The notes under the pieces: generated by a model | Databases searched by the model: none | What the model saw: the letters and a program-made list of their open reading frames with translations, nothing else | What the model was told of the DNA's origin: nothing | Translations under genes and position numbers: made by a program | Source: Fusobacterium mortiferum ATCC 9817 | GTDB taxonomy: Bacteria; Fusobacteriota; Fusobacteriia; Fusobacteriales; Fusobacteriaceae | Assembly: GCF_000158195.2 (NCBI RefSeq) | Contig: NZ_GL987991.1 | Span: 199,547 to 238,201 of the forward strand | Direction: 5' to 3' | DNA length: 38,655 nucleotides | In this document: piece after piece, positions 35,359 to 38,655 of the stretch | How positions within the stretch are numbered: the stretch's first letter is position 1 | Layout: the number at the start of each line of letters is the position of its first letter

Positions 35359-37485
35359 ATAGAAAAAGATATAAAAAAGGCTAAAAAAGAACTACTTATA
35401 TCAGGTGTAGTTAAGTTATTCCAAGAATCTAATACTTATGATGAAACTCTCAATAGTGAAAGTGTAAAAAGGATTATTAAAGATATAGATATAGCTTCAG
35501 CACTTCAAAAACTCGAAAGAGCAGTAGCAGGGAGAAAAATACTTCCTTATGCTAAAAATCCTGATATGAGTGATTTAGAAAAAGAGATTCAGCAAAGATT
35601 TTCAGGTATTAAATTCAATAGAATTATAAACCATTTAATCACAGCTAGGTATTTTGGATATAGCTGTTTTGAGATAGTCTATAATGAAGATTTTTCAATA
35701 GATACTCTTATCCCTATTCCTTATGACTATATCAATTATGATACTAGAACTAAAGAATGGGAAATAAAGGTAGGTTCAAATAAAATTCCTTTAACTAGAG
35801 AAAAATTCCTTTTATGTATACATAAGTGGAATCCAGCAAAAGTTACTGGAACAAGTATATTTGAGTGTTGTCAACAAGCTTTCTTAGATAAATCTATGTT
35901 TCAAAGACAGCTTAGAGAGATAGCTGAAAAGTATGGGGACCTTATTGTTATCTATCCATATGATGTAAATATGGAAGAAAAGGAAAGAGAAGTACTTAGA
36001 AAATCTGTTGAAAATATAAGAGGAGCTTCTAGTATAGGAGCACCTGTTGACTTTAATGAAGAGTTTGACTTAAAGAAAGTTATAGACTTTATAAAGTTAT
36101 CTGACTTAGACCCTAGCATTTATACAGAGTTAGAGAATAGAGAAAAAGAAAAGCTTATTCAAAATATACTTGGTTCTACTCTCACTATGGATAATGGTGG
36201 AGGAGCTGGAAGTTATTCTTTAGGACAAGTACACCAAGATGGATTTGAGCAAGTAGTAGAAGAGATATGTAAATTTGTTACAGATTCATTATTTCAACTT
36301 TTAGAGATTGATTCTATGTTCTTTGGATATAATCCTAAAGATTTTGAATTTGTCCTTGAAAAGATATATACAGAAGCTGACAAGGTAGAACAAGAGAAAG
36401 AAAAAGAAAATTTGAAGTCAATAAAACTTGATAATATGTTGAAATTATCAAATATTGGCTATAAGCTCTCTAAAGTCTATTTAGCTGAATATTTGGGTAT
36501 AGACGAAGTTTCATTCGAAGAAAGTTCTGTACCTATGCAAAATGGAATATTACGAGGTGAGTTTTCAAAAACTAATAATGTAGATGACCGACTTTTCAAT
36601 ACTGTTGAAGCTCAAAAGAAATTTGAGGAATATTTAAAAAAAAAATTAGATAAATTTACTGAAAATGTCGAAGAGCAAATTATAGAACAGTTAAAAAATA
36701 TTGAAGAGGGAGGACAATTTACATTAAATATTGACTACTCTGAACTAGAAGATGATTTAATCTTATCTCAAGTAAGAGCATATGCAACAGCTAAAACTAT
36801 TATTTCAGGATTATCTCTTGATGAGTTTGACCCTTTCAATATGCCTTTCCAAGAAGCTATTAAATCTTTTATAGATAAAACACCTATTCTTTATGAAACT
36901 ATTGAAGAGATAACAGAAGAAGTAAGAGCTAATTGCTTTTGGTTAAAGAAAAGTACAGACTTAGAAATGACTTCAAGACTTTTTGAAAATATGAAAAAAA
37001 ATCTTGAAAATGGTGGAACATTAAAACAATGGATAAAGGATAGTAAAGAAGCTATTGAGAAGTTAGGACTAGGAAAGCAAGGATATTATCTTGAGAATGT
37101 TTATAGAACTAATATGTTCTCACAATATAGCATAGGTAATTATAAACAACTTAAAGAAGATGAAAAGCTATTCCCTTATTGGCAATATCATGCAATAGAA
37201 GATAATAGGACAACTTCTATTTGTAGGACTTTAAATGGAAAAATATTTAAGTCTGATAATCCTTTTTGGGATATCTATTATCCACCTAACCATTATCAAT
37301 GCAGAAGTACTGTAATATGTCTATCTAAAGATGATATGAAAGAGTATGGATATAAATTATCAAAGTATGATGAAACTATGACAGGAGAAGAGCTTGGAAG
37401 CTTTAAGGGAAATCCAGCTAATAAATATTGGGAAGATATGGAGAAAAGAGCTAATGAAAAACAAGGTGTATTTGTATGGGAGTAA
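35359..37485 (+). CDS. Portal protein (DUF935/Mu gp29-like) fused to Mu F-like head protein
   Basis: 708 residues if started at 35359. The first 69 codons have no ATG, GTG or TTG, yet read as protein (KKELLISGVVKLFQESNTYD, SALQKLERAVAGRKILPYAK) typical of DUF935 portals; an ATA at 35359-35361 follows GGGGGTG at the right distance, so a rare ATA start is likely. The ATG at 35566 gives a truncated 639-residue form. Portal part about 1-460 (TARYFGYSCFEIVYNEDFSI, HKWNPAKVTGTSIF). C-terminal Mu F/SPP1 gp7 domain about 560-670 (YRTNMFSQYSIGNYKQL, AIEDNRTTSICRTLNGKIF, YYPPNHYQCRS). In Mu these are two genes. Confidence 0.8.
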   Translation: MEKDIKKAKKELLISGVVKLFQESNTYDETLNSESVKRIIKDIDIASALQKLERAVAGRKILPYAKNPDMSDLEKEIQQRFSGIKFNRIINHLITARYFGYSCFEIVYNEDFSIDTLIPIPYDYINYDTRTKEWEIKVGSNKIPLTREKFLLCIHKWNPAKVTGTSIFECCQQAFLDKSMFQRQLREIAEKYGDLIVIYPYDVNMEEKEREVLRKSVENIRGASSIGAPVDFNEEFDLKKVIDFIKLSDLDPSIYTELENREKEKLIQNILGSTLTMDNGGGAGSYSLGQVHQDGFEQVVEEICKFVTDSLFQLLEIDSMFFGYNPKDFEFVLEKIYTEADKVEQEKEKENLKSIKLDNMLKLSNIGYKLSKVYLAEYLGIDEVSFEESSVPMQNGILRGEFSKTNNVDDRLFNTVEAQKKFEEYLKKKLDKFTENVEEQIIEQLKNIEEGGQFTLNIDYSELEDDLILSQVRAYATAKTIISGLSLDEFDPFNMPFQEAIKSFIDKTPILYETIEEITEEVRANCFWLKKSTDLEMTSRLFENMKKNLENGGTLKQWIKDSKEAIEKLGLGKQGYYLENVYRTNMFSQYSIGNYKQLKEDEKLFPYWQYHAIEDNRTTSICRTLNGKIFKSDNPFWDIYYPPNHYQCRSTVICLSKDDMKEYGYKLSKYDETMTGEELGSFKGNPANKYWEDMEKRANEKQGVFVWE

Positions 37486-38021
37486 GAACTACTAATAATA
37501 CTTCAAAAAGAATAAAAGATATTATAAAAAATTGTAATGATTTAAGAGATCCTTTAAAAATAATAGCTAGAGATATGAAAAATGAAACTTTAAGAAATTT
37601 TGATAATGAAAAAAGTTATCTAGGTGTAAAGTGGAAAAAGTCAAATAGAGCTAAAAAAGATAGAGGAAAAACATTACAAGATACAGGTAGACTATATAAC
37701 TCTTTTACAAGATATTCTGATAACAATGTAGCTAGAGTTGGAACTAATGTCATCTATGCTAGAGCTTTAAATAATGGACTAAAAAAAGGAGAGAATGGAA
37801 CTGTCAATGCAGTAATTAGAACTCATTATAGAAGAATTAGATATAAAAAGAAAAATGGCGAATATGCAAAAAATAAGAAAAGAGTAAAAGTAAGGGCTCA
37901 TGTAAGGACTATAAAAGTACCTTGGGGAGATATTCCAGGATATAAATTTTTAGGAATATCACCAAGAATGAGAATGAAATATAAAAATATACTTTTACAA
38001 CATGTTTTAAAAAGGAGATAG
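37476..38021 (+). CDS. Phage virion morphogenesis protein (Mu G-like)
   Basis: 181 residues, very basic. Motifs of the Phage_tail_S/virion morphogenesis family: LGVKWKKSNRAKKDRGKTLQ, DTGRLYNSFT, NVIYARALNNG and IPGYKFLGISPRM. Overlaps the portal/F gene by ten bases. In Mu, G follows F and is involved in head/tail joining, so gene order is conserved. Confidence 0.85.
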   Translation: MGVRTTNNTSKRIKDIIKNCNDLRDPLKIIARDMKNETLRNFDNEKSYLGVKWKKSNRAKKDRGKTLQDTGRLYNSFTRYSDNNVARVGTNVIYARALNNGLKKGENGTVNAVIRTHYRRIRYKKKNGEYAKNKKRVKVRAHVRTIKVPWGDIPGYKFLGISPRMRMKYKNILLQHVLKRR

Positions 38022-38022
38022 C

Positions 38023-38124
38023 ATGGGTAATAATATTTTAGATTTAAGTAGATGGTTTTGTATAGGACAAGGAACTTATGCTAAAGGTATTCCATGTTCA
38101 TATTTTTATAGAAGAGGGAGGTAA
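38023..38124 (+). CDS. Small ORF (33 aa) in head operon
   Basis: MGNNILDLSRWFCIGQGTYA then KGIPCSYFYRRGR. AAAAGGAGA precedes the ATG, one base after the upstream stop. Unknown. Confidence 0.5.
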   Translation: MGNNILDLSRWFCIGQGTYAKGIPCSYFYRRGR

Positions 38125-38129
38125 AAAAG

Positions 38130-38294
38130 ATGATAACACCAGTAGGATTTTTATTTCTAGGAATAGTAGGAGGAGTAACTGTAGGTTTAATTTGGGGAGT
38201 AGTTAGAGAAAGAAAAGGTAAAAATAAAAAATATATCTTTTGGGGACCTAAATTAGAGAAAAAGGAGGAGAAAAATGCCAAAAAGAATATTTAA
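38130..38294 (+). CDS. Small membrane protein (54 aa) in head operon
   Basis: One glycine-rich membrane helix (VGFLFLGIVGGVTVGLIWGV) and a basic tail. GGGAGG precedes the ATG. Overlaps the protease gene by 20 bases in another frame. Unknown role. Confidence 0.6.
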   Translation: MITPVGFLFLGIVGGVTVGLIWGVVRERKGKNKKYIFWGPKLEKKEEKNAKKNI

Positions 38295-38655
38295 AGCTGG
38301 TAATTATGGAGCAAAGGGAAACTATACAGTAGAAAACCTTAAAAGCTGGATAGGTAAAGAGTTCTCAATTACAGCTGGGCATATAGGAGATTGGCAAAAG
38401 AATGGCTATCCTATAACAGCTATTCCAGTCGCTGGTACTTGTAAAGTAACTGATGTAGATGAGAACGGATATTTAATAGGAGAGTTCAATTATAACTCTT
38501 TTGGAGAAAGTATTAAGAAGCAATATCCTAATCTTTCAATAGGAATAGGAAGTGATGGTAATCCTAACCATTTAGCAATATTAGGATATGCACCACCTCA
38601 TTTAAAAGATTTAGATAAGTCTTTTAGTGAGTTCTCTCAAGACTTAACTTCAATA
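38275..38655 (+). CDS. Prohead protease, Mu I-like (partial, N-terminal 127 aa)
   Basis: AAAGGAGGAG precedes the ATG; the frame is open to the window edge. Segments PITAIPVAGTCKVTDVDENG, YLIGEFNYNSFGESIKKQYP, LSIGIGS and HLAILGYAPPHLKDL follow the order seen in Mu gpI-type phage proteases (substrate strand, ls-x-g region, A-L-x-N-x-P). Position after the G-like gene agrees with Mu. The catalytic serine region cannot be confirmed here. Confidence 0.62.
   Translation, partial: MPKRIFKAGNYGAKGNYTVENLKSWIGKEFSITAGHIGDWQKNGYPITAIPVAGTCKVTDVDENGYLIGEFNYNSFGESIKKQYPNLSIGIGSDGNPNHLAILGYAPPHLKDLDKSFSEFSQDLTSI

Overview
The window is very AT-rich, and almost every protein-coding gene starts behind a strong AGGAGG-type ribosome binding site. 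The chromosomal genes fit a Fusobacterium-like anaerobe: an FMN-binding/FAD fumarate-reductase-type flavoprotein, a DeoR-FruK-FruA fructose operon and a PEPCK/HPr-kinase-fold protein. The genus is an inference from gene content and composition, not from a marker gene.

Host region, 1 to about 12.7 kb. The 3' end of an IS110-family transposase is followed by a MarR regulator (-), Xaa-Pro aminopeptidase, the flavoprotein, an aromatic-acid-exporter-type membrane protein, a DUF486 membrane protein (-), a PHP-type histidinol phosphatase, a META-domain lipoprotein, and a P-loop protein with an HPr-kinase/PEPCK-like nucleotide site (-). The last of these is divergent from the fructose PTS operon (regulator, 1-phosphofructokinase, IIABC). 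Strong terminators separate most units.

Prophage, about 12.7 kb to the right edge (right attachment end outside the window). A serine recombinase lies directly against the fructose operon terminator. Leftward genes (14-21.4 kb) include many tiny ORFs, a Rha-type antirepressor, a MazE/AbrB-like mini-repressor, a DinJ/YafQ toxin-antitoxin pair, RecT and a YqaJ-type exonuclease. The immunity region (21.4-23.4 kb) has an XRE repressor, an ImmA-type protease, a small Cro-like protein and at least five copies of the operator ACTCTG-N5-CAGAGT. Next come probable lysogeny-expressed extra genes (22.6-25.8 kb), a tRNA-Ser(GCU) with a degenerate tRNA, a small membrane-peptide toxin-like gene with a long structured leader, and a folded leader in front of a replication initiator that carries iterons inside its own reading frame (26.4-27.3 kb). 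A DnaC-like loader, small early/middle genes, a VRR-NUC nuclease, a sigma-like regulator and a second mini-repressor/antirepressor cassette follow. Late head genes start at 33.4 kb: terminase small and large subunits, a fused portal + Mu F-like protein, Mu G-like morphogenesis protein and the start of a Mu I-like protease.

Most interesting system: two homologous cassettes (15.7-16.9 kb on -, 30.5-32.0 kb on +). Each has the order autoregulated AbrB-like repressor gene, convergent antisense RNA of about 66-71 nt, antirepressor-type gene, terminator. This is the layout of phage P22 immI (arc-sar-ant), built here with an AbrB-fold protein, and present twice with diverged operators and diverged RNA loops. 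A third antisense RNA of the same size and position relative to a ribosome binding site overlies the leader of the repressor-controlled leftward promoter (21.4-21.5 kb).

Several prophage genes show single-base frame breaks, often near homopolymers. These may be real decay, programmed shifts or assembly errors, and they are listed individually.
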